64,000 nt of DNA from Tetracladium setigerum (lineage: Eukaryota > Ascomycota > Leotiomycetes > Helotiales), in NCBI GenBank assembly GCA_031472005.1, contig PZJY01000009.1, positions 2,294,001 to 2,358,000 on the forward strand, written 5' to 3'. Below, one piece after another: positions 1 through 11,533 of the stretch (position 1 is the first letter of the stretch; each line of letters begins with the position of its first letter). Under the pieces are notes generated by a model. That model ran no database searches, was not told the origin of the DNA, and was given only the letters and a program-made list of their open reading frames with translations. The position numbers and the translations under genes were made by a program.

Positions 1-2
1 AG

Positions 3-1406
3 TCAAGAATTGCACCATCGTCCAAAGGACCTCAGGAAACCGGTCTAGCCTTCAAGCCAGAGGCTCTCCAAAGTCCAGTCACAGCGACTTCCTCGGCGCA
101 AACTTCCACGACCTCAATCAAATCAACTTTGGTGCATGAAGAAAGTGCATCGCAATCCTGTGACCCTGTTCAAGCGGCGGTCAAGATGAAGAAATGCCCA
201 ACTCCGGTGCCCACTTCTGGATACACTTTGGCTGCTGTTGGGAATGGTCAGGCTGCAAATGGCATTGTTGCTATCAACAAGACTGTAACTTGGGCCGCAT
301 CTAGTTCAGTCAGCACCGGTTTCTCTCAACAGACGACAGTGGCGCCTATTCAATGGAGCAATTCAACCATCTCGATGTTGAATAAAACGGCATCCTTAAT
401 CCCATCTGGCTCTGAATCTCTTGACAACGGTCTCCCAAAACATACTGGAGTTTCTCCTGTACGTTTGAGTATCTTGAAAATATCGACATGGGACAAGACG
501 GCGTCTTTGGTTCCAGTTAGCTCCGGCTCTGTCAGCAATAGCCTCCCAGAACAGACTGGAGTTCTTCCTCTACGTCTGGGTATTTCAAAAACATCCGAAT
601 GGAACAAGACGACACACTTGGTTTCAGCTGGCTTTGACAGTGTTAGTAATGCACTCCCAAAACAGATTGCAGTTGCTCCTGTTCAATGGAGTAACTCAAC
701 CAGACCAGTCAATACAACAACCTTGCTTTCATCTGGCGTCGTTGGCACTGGTCTGCCCCAAAAGATTGTAGTTGTCCCTGTTAGATGGTACAATTCAACC
801 GGACCGTTCAACAGAACAACCTTGGTTCTTTCTGGCGTCGCTAGCACTGGCCTCCCTGAAAAGCCAGCAGTGGTTGCTGCTCCTGTACGCTGGAGTAACT
901 CAACAATATCAGCAGCCAACAAGATTGTAACCTCGCTTTTACCTAGTTCTTTCACGACTGGTCTTCCACAAAAGTCTGTAGTTGCTCCTGTTCGATGGAG
1001 TAACTCAACGGGATCGGCAATCGACAAGACCGTCTCGCTGTTCCCAACTAGTCCTTCGGGAACAGGTCTCCCTCATAAGTCTGTCATGGAGCCTGCACGC
1101 TGGAACATGTCGACTAGACCGTCGTGGAATCAGACAACGGCTGCTAAATCGCCTGAGAGTAGTGGAAAAGCCTGGACAGCCTCGAAACAATCCGCCACAA
1201 ATACACAAAGTTTCCACACGTCAAGCCGGAGCATTGCTACCGGAACCATGGGAACGAGGTCAACTTTTGTGCCAAACGTGGCTGATTCTAAGTCTCAGAT
1301 CATGAGTAGCACCGGATGCCTGGGAGTTGCATGGGGTTTGGGGATGAGAACTCTGATGTTGGCCGCCTTTGTGGCATATCTGGGAATTTCCACAATTTGG
1401 GGATAA
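3..1406 (+). CDS. GPI-type Ser/Thr-rich surface protein with 33-38 residue repeats (5'-partial)
   Basis: The frame is open from the left edge, so the start lies outside the window; at least 467 residues are seen and the stop is at 1404-1406. From about base 350 to 1130 the protein is built of eight diverged units of 33-38 residues with the core [A/V]PVRWSNST, a Ser-rich spacer and TGLPQK. Most units carry an N-glycosylation sequon (NST, NKT, NTT, NRT, NQT). The end is a short polar stretch (SSTGC) followed by a hydrophobic tail without charges after the last Arg, as in GPI-anchor signals. I infer a glycosylated cell-wall or membrane-anchored protein. There is no catalytic domain in the visible part and I cannot name the family; the N-terminal domain, if any, is off the window. 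Confidence 0.75.
   Translation, partial: SRIAPSSKGPQETGLAFKPEALQSPVTATSSAQTSTTSIKSTLVHEESASQSCDPVQAAVKMKKCPTPVPTSGYTLAAVGNGQAANGIVAINKTVTWAASSSVSTGFSQQTTVAPIQWSNSTISMLNKTASLIPSGSESLDNGLPKHTGVSPVRLSILKISTWDKTASLVPVSSGSVSNSLPEQTGVLPLRLGISKTSEWNKTTHLVSAGFDSVSNALPKQIAVAPVQWSNSTRPVNTTTLLSSGVVGTGLPQKIVVVPVRWYNSTGPFNRTTLVLSGVASTGLPEKPAVVAAPVRWSNSTISAANKIVTSLLPSSFTTGLPQKSVVAPVRWSNSTGSAIDKTVSLFPTSPSGTGLPHKSVMEPARWNMSTRPSWNQTTAAKSPESSGKAWTASKQSATNTQSFHTSSRSIATGTMGTRSTFVPNVADSKSQIMSSTGCLGVAWGLGMRTLMLAAFVAYLGISTIWG
350..1130 (+). repeat. Degenerate coding tandem repeat, about 100-114 bp unit, 8 copies
   Basis: The units recur inside the surface-protein gene; each encodes a VAPVRWSNST-like block and a TGLPQK-like block. 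Copies differ both in length and sequence, so this is an old array rather than a recent slippage product. Units 4 to 7 are most alike. Confidence 0.7.
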
Positions 1407-2164
1407 GATCCTTCGAGTCGCCTGGTGGCGAGTTTGGTGGTTGTTGGTTGATCTCCAAACAAAACCGCATGAAATTGAATTAGTTGTAAGCAACGTTATG
1501 GTAGATCAGATTGATACATACTACTGTAATAGGACTAGAAATGACTAGATTGAAACATATATATATATATATCAACCACTTTCTTTTTTCCTTTCCCCTT
1601 GTTCAACTTATTTGCTCTGGGCAAAGTGTGTGACCTCCTATCCTTGCCCCGTGCACTTAAACAGGCGAGTTCATATATGAAGACGAAAATTGTCAAATTT
1701 CCAAAGCTTCGATGAGGTTCGAGAGGGGGAAAGGGAAGGGCTGATGGAGGAGGAAGATCAAAGGAGAGAGAGGTGGAAGGGAAGGGACGCGTCGTGGCAG
1801 TTCACGTGACCAGGTGTGGGTTAAAGCGGGGCCTCTTTGTGTGACAGTCGCCGTCGCCTCTTTCATCTTCATCTTCTTCATGATCACCTCAATCGAATCT
1901 CAAATCTCAAATCCTCATCTTCTTTCATCTCAACATCTCGACATCTCAAATTCCATTCTCGAATGACCATCATCACCACTGAATGAAGTTTGTCGCCTTC
2001 TCAACCTTTATTTTTCCGTGGATGCTCTTTTACTGAGCGCTGACGAACGTCACAACACCCCGCAGGCTTCTGAAGTCAACCTTCCGCGCACACCAAGTGT
2101 GACACAAAGGTTTTTACCCTTTACCCACATTCCATCAGAGTGTGTCAAGCAAGTAACCATCAAG
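1407..2164. other. Intergenic region with (AT)n tract
   Basis: This holds the 3' flank of the surface-protein gene and the promoter of the zinc-finger gene. A perfect AT dinucleotide run lies at about 1557-1572, and a TCTCAAATCTCAAATC-type pyrimidine-rich stretch runs from about 1890 to 1960. No supported gene. Confidence 0.6.
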
Positions 2165-3771
2165 ATGTCGTATCGTGTTGGTATGTTTCTCAAATCCTCT
2201 CCACTCAGGGGATGCTTTACTTGAAGCTCCTATTAGTACAAGCTCGTCACAGCTAACAATACCAGAAACTGCCCCGTCCGGACGTGCTGTTTGTATTGCC
2301 ACAGAATGCAAGGATGCCCTTATCAAGATTGAGCACAATGACCTCAGACTCGGCGTCTGGGTCGAGTATAGAGATCATGGTGGGTGGAAGTGGAAGCACT
2401 GGGGATGTGTGACTGGTGCACAGATTGCGAATATGCGTGCTTATCTGCTGGATCCGGTAACTAATGAGTATCGATGGGATGCATTGGATGGCTACGACGG
2501 AGAGGAGAAGAACAGCCTCACAAGACATCCTGACCTGCAGGAAAAGGTACGACGTGTCATTACACAAGGTTTCATTGACCCGGAGGATTGGAACGGAGTA
2601 AGCTATCCTATTTTCCGCAAATATGTCACTATTCTGATCATGCTCAGGACCCAGAGATGAACAAACTCGGAGAGAAAGGCCTTCACACCAAGGAAACTAA
2701 GAAGCAGCTGGCAGCTGATAAACGCAATGGCACTCATAGGATTGCGGAGCTAGAGGCTGAAGTTGCAGCGATGAAGCGCACCGGTGCCATGAGTGACGAC
2801 GAAGACGAAGATACCAAGCCCGAAAAGCCTGCAAAGAAGCGCCGTACGAAGAAGTCACTCCAGCCAGATGAAGGTTCTGATGAAGAGAAAACCAAGCCTG
2901 CTAAGAAGAGTCGTGCGAAGAAGGCAGTCAAGAACGAAGAGAGCGAGAGCGACACCGAGATGAATCTCAAATTTGACGAGGACGAGGTTGACCAGAAGCC
3001 CAAGCCTGCCAAGAAGAGCCGGGCAAAGAAAGTTGTCAAGAGGGATGAAAGCGAGGGTGATGACTCCAAGCCTTCCAAAGGCCGCGCAAAGCAGTCTGTC
3101 AAGAATGAGGATGACGCTACATCTGATGATGAAGAAGCTGAGGTTATGCCAGCCCCATCCAAACGTGCTCAAGGCAAGCGGGGTGTGAAAAAGGAAGAAC
3201 TCGTCAAGGACGAACAGAACGATGATGTGACTCTCTCTCCTGCTCCTGGACCAAAGTCGAAGCCCGCCCGTGGCAAGAAGCCCACCAAAAAGGAGGGGGA
3301 AGATGATATCGTTGACTTACCCATCAAGAAGGAGCCTGCTAAGCGTGGCCGCAAGAAGACCGCTCTTGCAAAGGCAGAACCTGAGGAAACCCTCGTCAAG
3401 GCCGATTCTTCCGCTGCTGATGGTGTGAAGGGCGAGCCAAGCGAGCGTATCAACCGCCTCTCACAAGTTCCTGACATCAAGAATGAGCCTGTCAAGGACG
3501 AACTCGACACCAAAGACAACCTCCTCAAGACTGACCCTGATGATAAAGACTCGATCATGCAGAACGCCGAGACCGAAGATGAAGATGAAGACGTGAAAGA
3601 TAGCGAGGAAAAACCCTCTGTCCCAAAGTCAACTGGCCATCGTGCGAAGAAGGAAAAGGCGTAAGTTTTTACATCGCACCCTCCTCCGCTAGAACCAATC
3701 ACTAACTTTCGCAAAATAGTGCTCCTACTCCATCTACTCGTACATCCAGACGCCTGTCTTCCAAGAAATAA
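2165..3771 (+). CDS. PARP-type zinc-finger protein with Lys/Glu-rich tail
   Basis: Four exons give 470 residues: 2165-2180, 2266-2597, 2648-3660 and 3720-3771, all introns GT-AG and phase-consistent. The first 115 residues match the PARP-type zinc finger (zf-PARP), a nick- and DNA-end-binding fold: MSYRVE opening, SGRAVC, a Cys seven residues on, LRLGVWVEY and the KHWGCVT block that supplies the His and last Cys ligands. There is no PARP catalytic domain. Residues about 160 to the end are low complexity, with several copies of KPAKKSRAKK alternating with acidic Ser/Asp/Glu stretches and KEE/KDE motifs, and the tail ends RRLSSKK. The likely role is nuclear DNA binding; the partner or process is unknown. 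The ATG is fixed by the conserved MSYR start. Confidence 0.85.
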
Positions 3772-3902
3772 GATCTTCCATCTTTGGTGGTTTCGTCACC
3801 AAATACGATTTCATCGCAAGCACCTTGACATGATCTCGCCTGCCCTGTATATTAGTATTACTACACGACTTGTTTTGATATTTTCGTTTGTTCGCACAAC
3901 TA

Positions 3903-3934
<32 letters not shown>

Positions 3935-5204
3935 ATTCGATTCTGGAGGAGTTTCAAGACTTTGATGGTATTATCATTCGGCGGCACCGTGCGCCGTCAT
4001 GTGTGTATTATTCGATACGATATGATACGATCTGATCATCATGGTGGGAATGGATCGATCAGACCAGCTACATGAGATCATGACGGCGGGGAATATTCTG
4101 GAGTTTGTTGACTTGATTTTTGCTACTTTTACCGGTTTACGGGAGGATGGAGTTTTCTCGGGCCAGGGGTCGGGAAAGTGCATTCTTCCACAATTTACAA
4201 TAGAGCTAGAAACGGAAGATGGGAGATGGAGGATGGAGGATGGAGGATGATAGACTTGTGTTGGAACTTAACCGACTGGCTGAAGGGCTGGCTGGTTGAT
4301 TGACTTTGATGGAGGATCCAGGCTAGATTTTATCATGAGGATGATGGATCTGTCGATGATTCGGTGAATATGTTTTGCTGAGCATGAACAATAGCTTTAT
4401 AAAAAATCATAGGTAGTATTTAGCGGAATTACCAGCTAAGTTAGCCAAAGTCCTGTGGTCCTGGCCATTAATATCGAGGTGTTTGTGAAATATAAGTGCT
4501 GCACTGGCGAGAGAGTGGGTGTTTGGTGAATGCAATGTGCAGCGTAGCAGATCGAGAACCGCTGTCAGCGGTACCCAGTCCTGCTGAAAGCGTAATCCCA
4601 ACTTGCGAACGATGTGCAACAAAGTTGCGGTTCAAGCGGTTATCTAAACTACTAGGTACCTATGTAAGGACATTCATTGCCTCGGATTTCAAGATCAAAA
4701 AAGAGAACGGACGGGCAACGTGTCCCGCTGGAAGCGATACCCTAGGTAGGTAGGTACTCAAATGTTTTCTTTACTTCATATTGCCTTTTTTGCGTTCGTG
4801 GTGTATACCTATTTGACATAGTGCTTGCTGTCTATTACACAACCCCCTACCCATTCCATTTCACTTCACGACGGGAGGTTCTTGTGAATTCTTTTTTGAT
4901 TTATTTATGCTCTTGAAAATTGACTACTGCCCTCACTCACCTATATATCTAAACTAGAACAGCAGGTAGGTAAAGTAGTTATTTACCCTAGTAAATACCC
5001 TGCCTATCTACTTCGTTGGTATCTAGTAAGTGAGTGAATCAGGAATGTCGGTTTCCCTATTTGCTTCTTTCGTGTTCTGCTCCCTCCTGTTTTATTATAT
5101 ATATAATGTAGTTGACGAGGTTCCAAAGTATCTACCTGCAAACTCCCTCCTCTTTCACCATTCCACTCTCCTCCAGTGCTGCACTCATTAACCACCCCGC
5201 CCTC
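3772..5204. other. Intergenic region between convergent genes, simple repeats
   Basis: The zinc-finger gene (+) and MED17 (-) converge here. A hexamer array (ATACCC, about five copies) lies at 3903-3934 and a GGATGGA-type minisatellite at about 4215-4249. Scattered CCTAGGTAGGTAGG and TACCT motifs occur at 4740-5020. I see no supported gene; the open frames are short and lack family features. Confidence 0.6.
3903..3934 (+). repeat. (ATACCC)n hexamer array
   Basis: Five near-perfect units just after the stop codon of the zinc-finger gene. It is not the fungal telomere repeat (TTAGGG). Confidence 0.85.
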
Positions 5205-7446
5205 TCAAATCCCCTCAACACTCCCAACAACATCCCTCAAACTCCTCACAACCTCACCCTCCCCATCCTCAAACCCAGCAGCTGCCGTCTCATCATCCCA
5301 AACAACCCACTCATAATGATCCTCCACATTCTTGACTTTACCTTTCACATCACCAGCAGCAGCATCCTTCACCCCATCCTCCATCGAAGACGACACCGCG
5401 CCATCATCCACTTTCCACGTTACTCTCAGCTTCAATCCTTTCCTCTTTCCGAATGGGGTAGAAGCACTATGATCTGATGGCGGTAGACGAGACTCAAGCG
5501 GGATCTGCAGTATCGTGAACGTAATGATTTTTTCGCTGTAAAATGATGATTTCGGACTATTGTGTCTGAGAGTGACGGGTGAGGGTGTGGCGAACCATCC
5601 TGTCACTACCGCTGCTCCTGCTGTCGAGGGATCGACTTTCTGGGCATCAGGAGAGGAGGGAGGGGGAATGCGTGTGGAGAAAGACGAAGCTAGGACGCTC
5701 GCTGCGTAGAAAAGGAGGTATTCATGCACATTTGCGAAAGAGCCGAGTGGGCTGGGTGGTGGGCATGATGGATGCGAGTTTTCGGGGAAGATTCCTAGGG
5801 TGAAGATGCTGGTCGGGAGAGCGGTCATTGATGTGCGGATATTGATGTGGAGGTTTGTGGAGGGGGAGATGGATAGAGTGAAGTTAGTTGCAAGATGTGC
5901 TGTTAGCGAAACGATTGTGCGTTCGGAGATTGATAACGTAGGTGGGAGTGGTGGTGTCAGAGGCGTGATTGTGTAGGTTGGTGGTGGTTCGAGAGATGCT
6001 TTGCGCAGGAGAGTGGTGAGTGATACAAAAGTGTTTGTGAGAGCCCTGACATTGGTTTGGTGGTTGATGAATGTGAGTATTGGCCGTAATATGGCTGGGG
6101 ATTCGGCGATGTTAGGTTGTTTATTGGTTGGGGTTTGGATGTGCGTTATTCGCTTGGGGTTGGTAATGGGCTTTTGAGCGTGTGCGCGGCGACGGTGGGT
6201 TTGTCGGTGAGCGTAGCTGAGCATGAGAGAGAGCGCGAGGGAGAAGCCTTGCGCGGTGCTGTCATCTGGTTGGGGTTTGGTGGGGTGTAGTCATTTATAG
6301 AGACAATGTCTAGAATGGCGATTTTGCCATTCGAGAGAGGGAAAGTCAAGTTCTGTCCGTTGCCTTGAATGCCAAAGGAACCTAGATTCCGTGACTCTCG
6401 GTTAATTTCATGCCAGAGTTCAAGGGCGAAAAGAGTGTTTCGTGCTTGGAGTAGAATGGGATGGGCGGTGGTGTCGAGGGGCGAGAGTGGTGGGGAAATC
6501 TTTGAGCATCCTGTCTCTTGCCCATCAACCTGTATTCGCACTCGCAAGGCTTTTGGCTCCGCTGTCAAGGTGTTCCCTTGAACCTCCACACCAATTTCCG
6601 TCCTTTTCAAAGCGACCAAGCCTTGATTTTGCAGGACTTGAGTGACTATTGCTATTAGCAGATTTTCCGAATACTCCCAGGCATGTACATACTCTCAGAC
6701 GATCCAAATTTCACTCCCAGAACCCCTCTACTCCTAGGGACCTTGCACACATTCCATCCTTGATCGCTGAGGGCCAGAACTTGGCTCCAATATTTGGTTT
6801 CCGACTCTATTTCCTTCTCCAGTCTGGCGGCAGATGCCAGGATGGTGTCTACGGTCTTGTTGACATCTTGTGTCTTCCTTCCCCTAGCGACCATCTTGTT
6901 GTGCTCAGCAAGCTCTGGCTTGTGCCATGATTTCGATGCTTTCGAGGCGCCCAAAGTCCCCATTCCAACTCGATCTCGAAGTGGTTGTGACATGGTCTCG
7001 CTCGCTTGAACTGGAAGGTCTTTTGATATAGAAAGGGAGATGAACTCTAACATGAACATGGAAGATTGACTGGCAGATCTATGATTTTGTTAGCATCCGT
7101 GTAATAGAAATCTAGACTGGTATGCCACATACGTGAGCATTGCTAGCAATTCCTCTTTGGTGGCCAGCTTTTCCTTCTCCTCTGGGCCCTTCTCGTCTGA
7201 GCCCTTCTCCTCGGCATCCTGCATCTCGACATCTTCGCTGGACGGGAGCTCTGCGGCCTGCGACTGTGCGACCTTCTCCAACTCCTCCTTCAAGATCTCT
7301 TCTCGTAAACTCGCCTCGGTGATCTTCGTCAAACCTCCGCGCTCTGCGTTGACGCGCTGGAAGAAGGTAGACAAGTCGACCGCATCGTTGGATTTCGAGG
7401 GCCAGACCTGGAGGGAGATGGGAAACCCACTGGGAAGGGAGCTCAT
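5205..7446 (-). CDS. MED17: Mediator complex subunit 17 (Srb4), with one apparent frameshift
   Basis: Three exons on the minus strand: 7446-7133, 7078-6693 and 6645-5205. Exon 1 gives the N-terminus and an acidic linker. Exon 2 holds the Med17 core, with LEKEIESETKYW, QGWNVCKVPR and LGVKFGSSE. Exon 3 starts with NQGLVALKRTE and contains the conserved SYAHRQ..RRR block. Med17 is an essential head-module subunit of Mediator, bridging activators and RNA polymerase II. Exon 3 changes frame between LDIVSINDY and DDSTAQGFSLAL, near 6268-6285, where the plus strand has two runs of four G. The spliced length is 2141 nt, one short of a whole number of codons; one extra base gives 713 residues. I found no usable intron across the shift, so a base missing from the sequence is the simplest reading. 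Confidence 0.88.
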
Positions 7447-8521
7447 CGTGGCGTTTCTGTTGGGCCTTTTGTCTCAATTGAGGATTCTAGAGTTTGCGCT
7501 CCAGTTGATGCGTGTAAGCTTTCTCGAGGTTGATGAGGAGGAATAATGCGATTTACAGGCGGTGGCTGGGAAGTAATGTTTTTGTGTTGCGAGTTTGCTT
7601 TGAGCTCTGGGTGCGACAAGTCCCTTCTCCAAGTGGTATTCCTTTACTTCAAGCTGTAAATTCGTCCTGGTTTTGAGTATTTTAATTACAATTGCTTCAT
7701 CTCTGTTCCATTGTATTTATTGCCTTTCATCTGACAGGATGGAGAGAATCGCATTCACATACGCGCTGCCAGTTGCCGTTGATGGGTGTTGTTTGTGGCA
7801 GCAGAAGCTCCGATGAAACAAGAAGTCTTGGGACATCACCGGATTTACGTTTTTCCTGCCCAAGACCAACCTGTGAATATTTTGAAAGGCAGACGCGACA
7901 GCAAGTTTTGATGCATTATTGGGAATATTGGCGGCCAATAACAGAGTTGATGGACATGTCTTGTGTTCTTCCTCCAAGATGCGACCTTTTCCTGTTCTCT
8001 CCCTCCCTCCTCCAGTCATCCCCCCACATGCGTTATTATTTTTCAAGGGCGGCTTGGTAGTGCTGTGGTTATGGGCTGTTGCTGTTCATCGCCTGCCCTA
8101 TGACGCGCCGACAAGGCTCGAGAGCTAGACGATTTAGCAGGCCTCCGGTGACCCATTTGTTATGAAAACACCATCGATAAGAGGTCAAAGTCAACCACCA
8201 GCCGATAAAGCTTTCCACCTCTCTCCCACACCTTTTCTCCCCACCACCATCTGCAGGCTTTTTCTTTCTTTTTGCATCCTCCCCCTCTCCCAGCTTCATT
8301 CCTATCTGTGAATACTACCAACCTCGAACAACCTAGAGAAAGTCCTAGGATTACCTACATATACATCGGACTGCGCTCTCTTTCCCTAAAAACCAACTTC
8401 CAAGTCCAATTGACCCCTCTATTATTACCCCTCCAAGCCTCACTCAACCAACTTCTCAACAACGAACGATACCACCACCACCTACCTCGACAATCCTCAC
8501 ACACAATCAATCAATCGAATC
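7447..8521. other. Divergent promoter region, MED17 / PFK
   Basis: About 1.07 kb separates the start codons of MED17 (-) and the phosphofructokinase gene (+). The last 300 bases before PFK are strongly C/T-rich, a common feature of highly expressed fungal promoters. No supported gene inside. Confidence 0.6.
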
Positions 8522-10992
8522 ATGGCTCCCTCAATTCCACCCCCGGCCCTCACAGGCAAGAAGCGCCGCATTGCTTGCATGACCAGTGGAGGAGACTCTC
8601 CCGGAATGAACGCTGCTATTCGCGCCATTGTCCGGATGACCATTGAGAAAGGATGCGAATCATACTGTATTTACGAAGGTTACGAGGGCCTGGTCCAAGG
8701 TGGAAAACTCATAAAGAAGATGGACTGGGCCGAGGTGCGAGGTTGGCTGTCCGAGGGAGGAACATTGATCGGTACGGCAAGGTGCATGGCCTTCTATGAG
8801 CGACCAGGCAGGTTACGCGGTGCAAAGAACTTGGTTTTAAATGGCATTGATGCCCTCATTATCTGCGGAGGTGACGGCTCCTTGACAGGTGCTGATAAGT
8901 TCCGTGACGAATGGCCCGGTTTGCTCGCCGAATTGGTCGAGACGGGGGAGCTTACCGCAGAACAGATTGTACCATACAAACACTTGAATATTGTTGGTCT
9001 GGTTGGCTCTATCGATAATGACATGTCGGGAACAGATGCTACCATTGGTTGTTTTTCGGCATTGGCGAGAATTTGCGAGATGGTGGACTATATTGAGGCT
9101 ACAGCAGCTTCACACTCCAGAGCGTTCGTTATCGAGGTCATGGGTAGACATTGTGGATGGTTGGCCCTCATGGCAGGTGTTGCAACTGGCGCAGATTTCG
9201 TCTTCATTCCCGAGAAGCCCAGAGCGGAGAATTGGAGGGAAGAGATGTGTGAAATTATTGCTCATGTGAGTCTCTATCGACAATATAAAGAAGACTGACT
9301 GACTTTCAAAGCACCGAAGAATTGGAAAGAGGAAGACCATTGTTATCATAGCCGAGGGGGCTCACGACCAAGAAGGTACAAGAATCTCCCCGAAATGGTC
9401 AAAGATCTTCTCGCCGACAAAAAGGGACTTGCTCTGGATACACGTATCACCACTCTGGGTCATGTACAGCGCGGAGGAACCGCTTGTGCCTATGATCGTT
9501 ATCTCGCAACTCTACAAGGTGTGGAAGCCGTCAATGCCGTTTTGGATGCCACGCCTGAAACTGTTACCCCCTTCATTGCTATCAACGAAAACAATATCAC
9601 CCGAAAGCCCCTCATGCAAGCTGTCATCGACACAAAAGCTGTGGCCAAGGCTATTGAAGCTCACGACTTCGACAAGGCCATGAGTTTGAGAGACAACGAG
9701 TTTTCCGATTTCTACAACTCGTATATGACCACCACTGCTACTGATTTGAACCACTCTATGCGTCTTGCCGATAACAAGGTATGCAATTCTCTTCATAGTG
9801 TTAAAACTTTCTAACAGGAACAGCACATGAGAATTGCCATCATCCACGTCGGAGCTCCAGCTGGTGGTGTAAATGCAGCAACTAGGGCAGCTGTTGCCTA
9901 CTGCTTGACTCGTGGACATACACCAGTTGCCATTCACAATGGTTTCGCAGGCTTCGCTCGTCATCACAACGATCAACCACTTGGGTCTGTTCGGGAGTTT
10001 GACTGGCTTGAAGTTGACGGCTGGGCAAGCAAGGGGGATCAGAAATTGGTACTAACAGAGAAACCCCAGAGGAATCCGGTATGGAGCTGATCGCCTCACT
10101 CTTCGCGAAATACAAGTTCGATGGTCTTTTCATCATCGGCGGCTTCGAAGGCTTCGTTGCTCTATCACAACTTCGCAAAGCAAGAGAGCAATACTCATCA
10201 TTGTGTATTCCAATGATCCTGCTCCCTGCCACCATTTCCAATAACGTTCCCGGCACTGAATACTCGCTCGGTTCCGATACCTGTCTTAATGAGCTTGTAC
10301 GATATTGCGACACAATCAAACAGTCCGCATCTGCCTCCCGCCGTCGGGTTTTCCTCATTGAAACACAAGGAGGAAAGTGCGGATACATCGCAACCCTCGC
10401 TGGTCTTTCTGTTGGAGCAGTTGCAGTCTATACCCCAGAAGAAGGCATCTCTCTCGACATGCTCGCAGCTGACATTCGCCACCTGAGAAAGGTGTTCCAA
10501 CAAGACTCTGGTCAAACCCGCGCTGGTCGTCTGATCCTTGTCAACGAGAAGGCCTCCAAAGTCTACTCTGCCAAGCTTATCGCAGACATGATCCGTGAAG
10601 AAGCCCGCGACCGTTTCGAGTCCCGTGACTCCATTCCTGGTCATGTTCAGCAGGGTGGAACACCCTCTGCCATGGATCGTACCCGTGCCGTTCGTCTCGC
10701 AATAAAGTGCATCGAACACCTCGAACAATACGAAGTTCGCACCGACCAAAAGATTCTCGAAGACCCAATCTCAAGCTCTGTGATTGGAATCAAGGGTGCC
10801 AGTGTGGTGATTAGCTCAATGAAGGAGGTGGAGGAAAAAGATACGGATTGGAAGAACAGGAGACCGCTAGATGAGCATTGGTGTGGTTTGAAGAATATTG
10901 TTGATACCTTGAGTGGGAGACCAGATGTACCTAGGCCGGAAAGTCCGTTGGTGGGATGGAAGGCGAAGGATCAGAAGAGGGGATTGATTTGA
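8522..10992 (+). CDS. 6-phosphofructokinase, fungal double-length type, two apparent frameshifts
   Basis: Exons 8522-9265, 9312-9778 and 9818-10992; about 795 residues after correction. The enzyme phosphorylates fructose 6-phosphate with ATP, the committed step of glycolysis, in the cytosol. The catalytic N-half shows [13 protein letters not shown] (ATP loop), [20 protein letters not shown] and LGHVQRGG. The regulatory C-half is a diverged repeat, with [30 protein letters not shown] and GHVQQGG. The frame breaks twice. In exon 2, ISP and EMVKDLL are in different frames across CCCC at 9388-9391. In exon 3, GWASKG and SEIGTN are in different frames across GGGGG near 10033-10037. One extra C and one extra G restore the family sequence exactly. 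A 29-nt GT-AG alternative at the first site would remove conserved residues and is unlikely. Confidence 0.92.
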
Positions 10993-11533
10993 TGATTTAT
11001 TGTTTGAAACGAAGTGATAGGACATGAGTAAAGGCAGACTGGAAGATACAGCTAACATCGGTTTTATGAATTACTGAATTCTGTAGTGATTAATGAATAC
11101 AATCGCTGATAGAATACGGAGTTATCCTCCAAAGAGTGGATAGTGACACGAGCATTGCATTGTGCTCAGGGAATGAGAACGGACGATCGGGCTTGTATTT
11201 GTGCTTCCCATGGTGAGAAGATTCAAAATTTTGACAATTCCAACGTTTGGGCAATACTCTCATTACTGCCATGCCCAGGAGGGCGTTGTGTTTGTTGACA
11301 TGCCCTCGCTTGATAATAAGGGTGGCGGATCTCGCCTATTTCTTAGCTCCAACAGGGATGAACTGGCGTTGAAACCAAGATGCTGGAACTTCCTCCTCCC
11401 TCAGCTCCCAACCATTCACAAACTCAACACAATTACCAACCTCCTCTAAAACAAATTCAAAGTATTCTCTTACTACAAATCCAGGAATAAAATTATCTTC
11501 AAATTTCGAAAGACAACAAAACCAGATCTCAAG
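10993..11533. other. Intergenic region, PFK to ISN1
   Basis: This contains the 3' flank of PFK and the ISN1 promoter, both genes reading rightwards. No repeat or RNA gene recognised. Confidence 0.55.

Noticed and set aside
3903..3934. Hexamer array as a possible telomeric or CRISPR-type repeat
   Set aside because: ATACCC is not the telomere unit, there are no spacers, and it is an ordinary microsatellite.
9375..9404. A 29-nt GT-AG intron in PFK exon 2 that would also restore the frame
   Set aside because: It is too short for a fungal intron and would delete the conserved SPEMVK segment; a missing C in CCCC is simpler.
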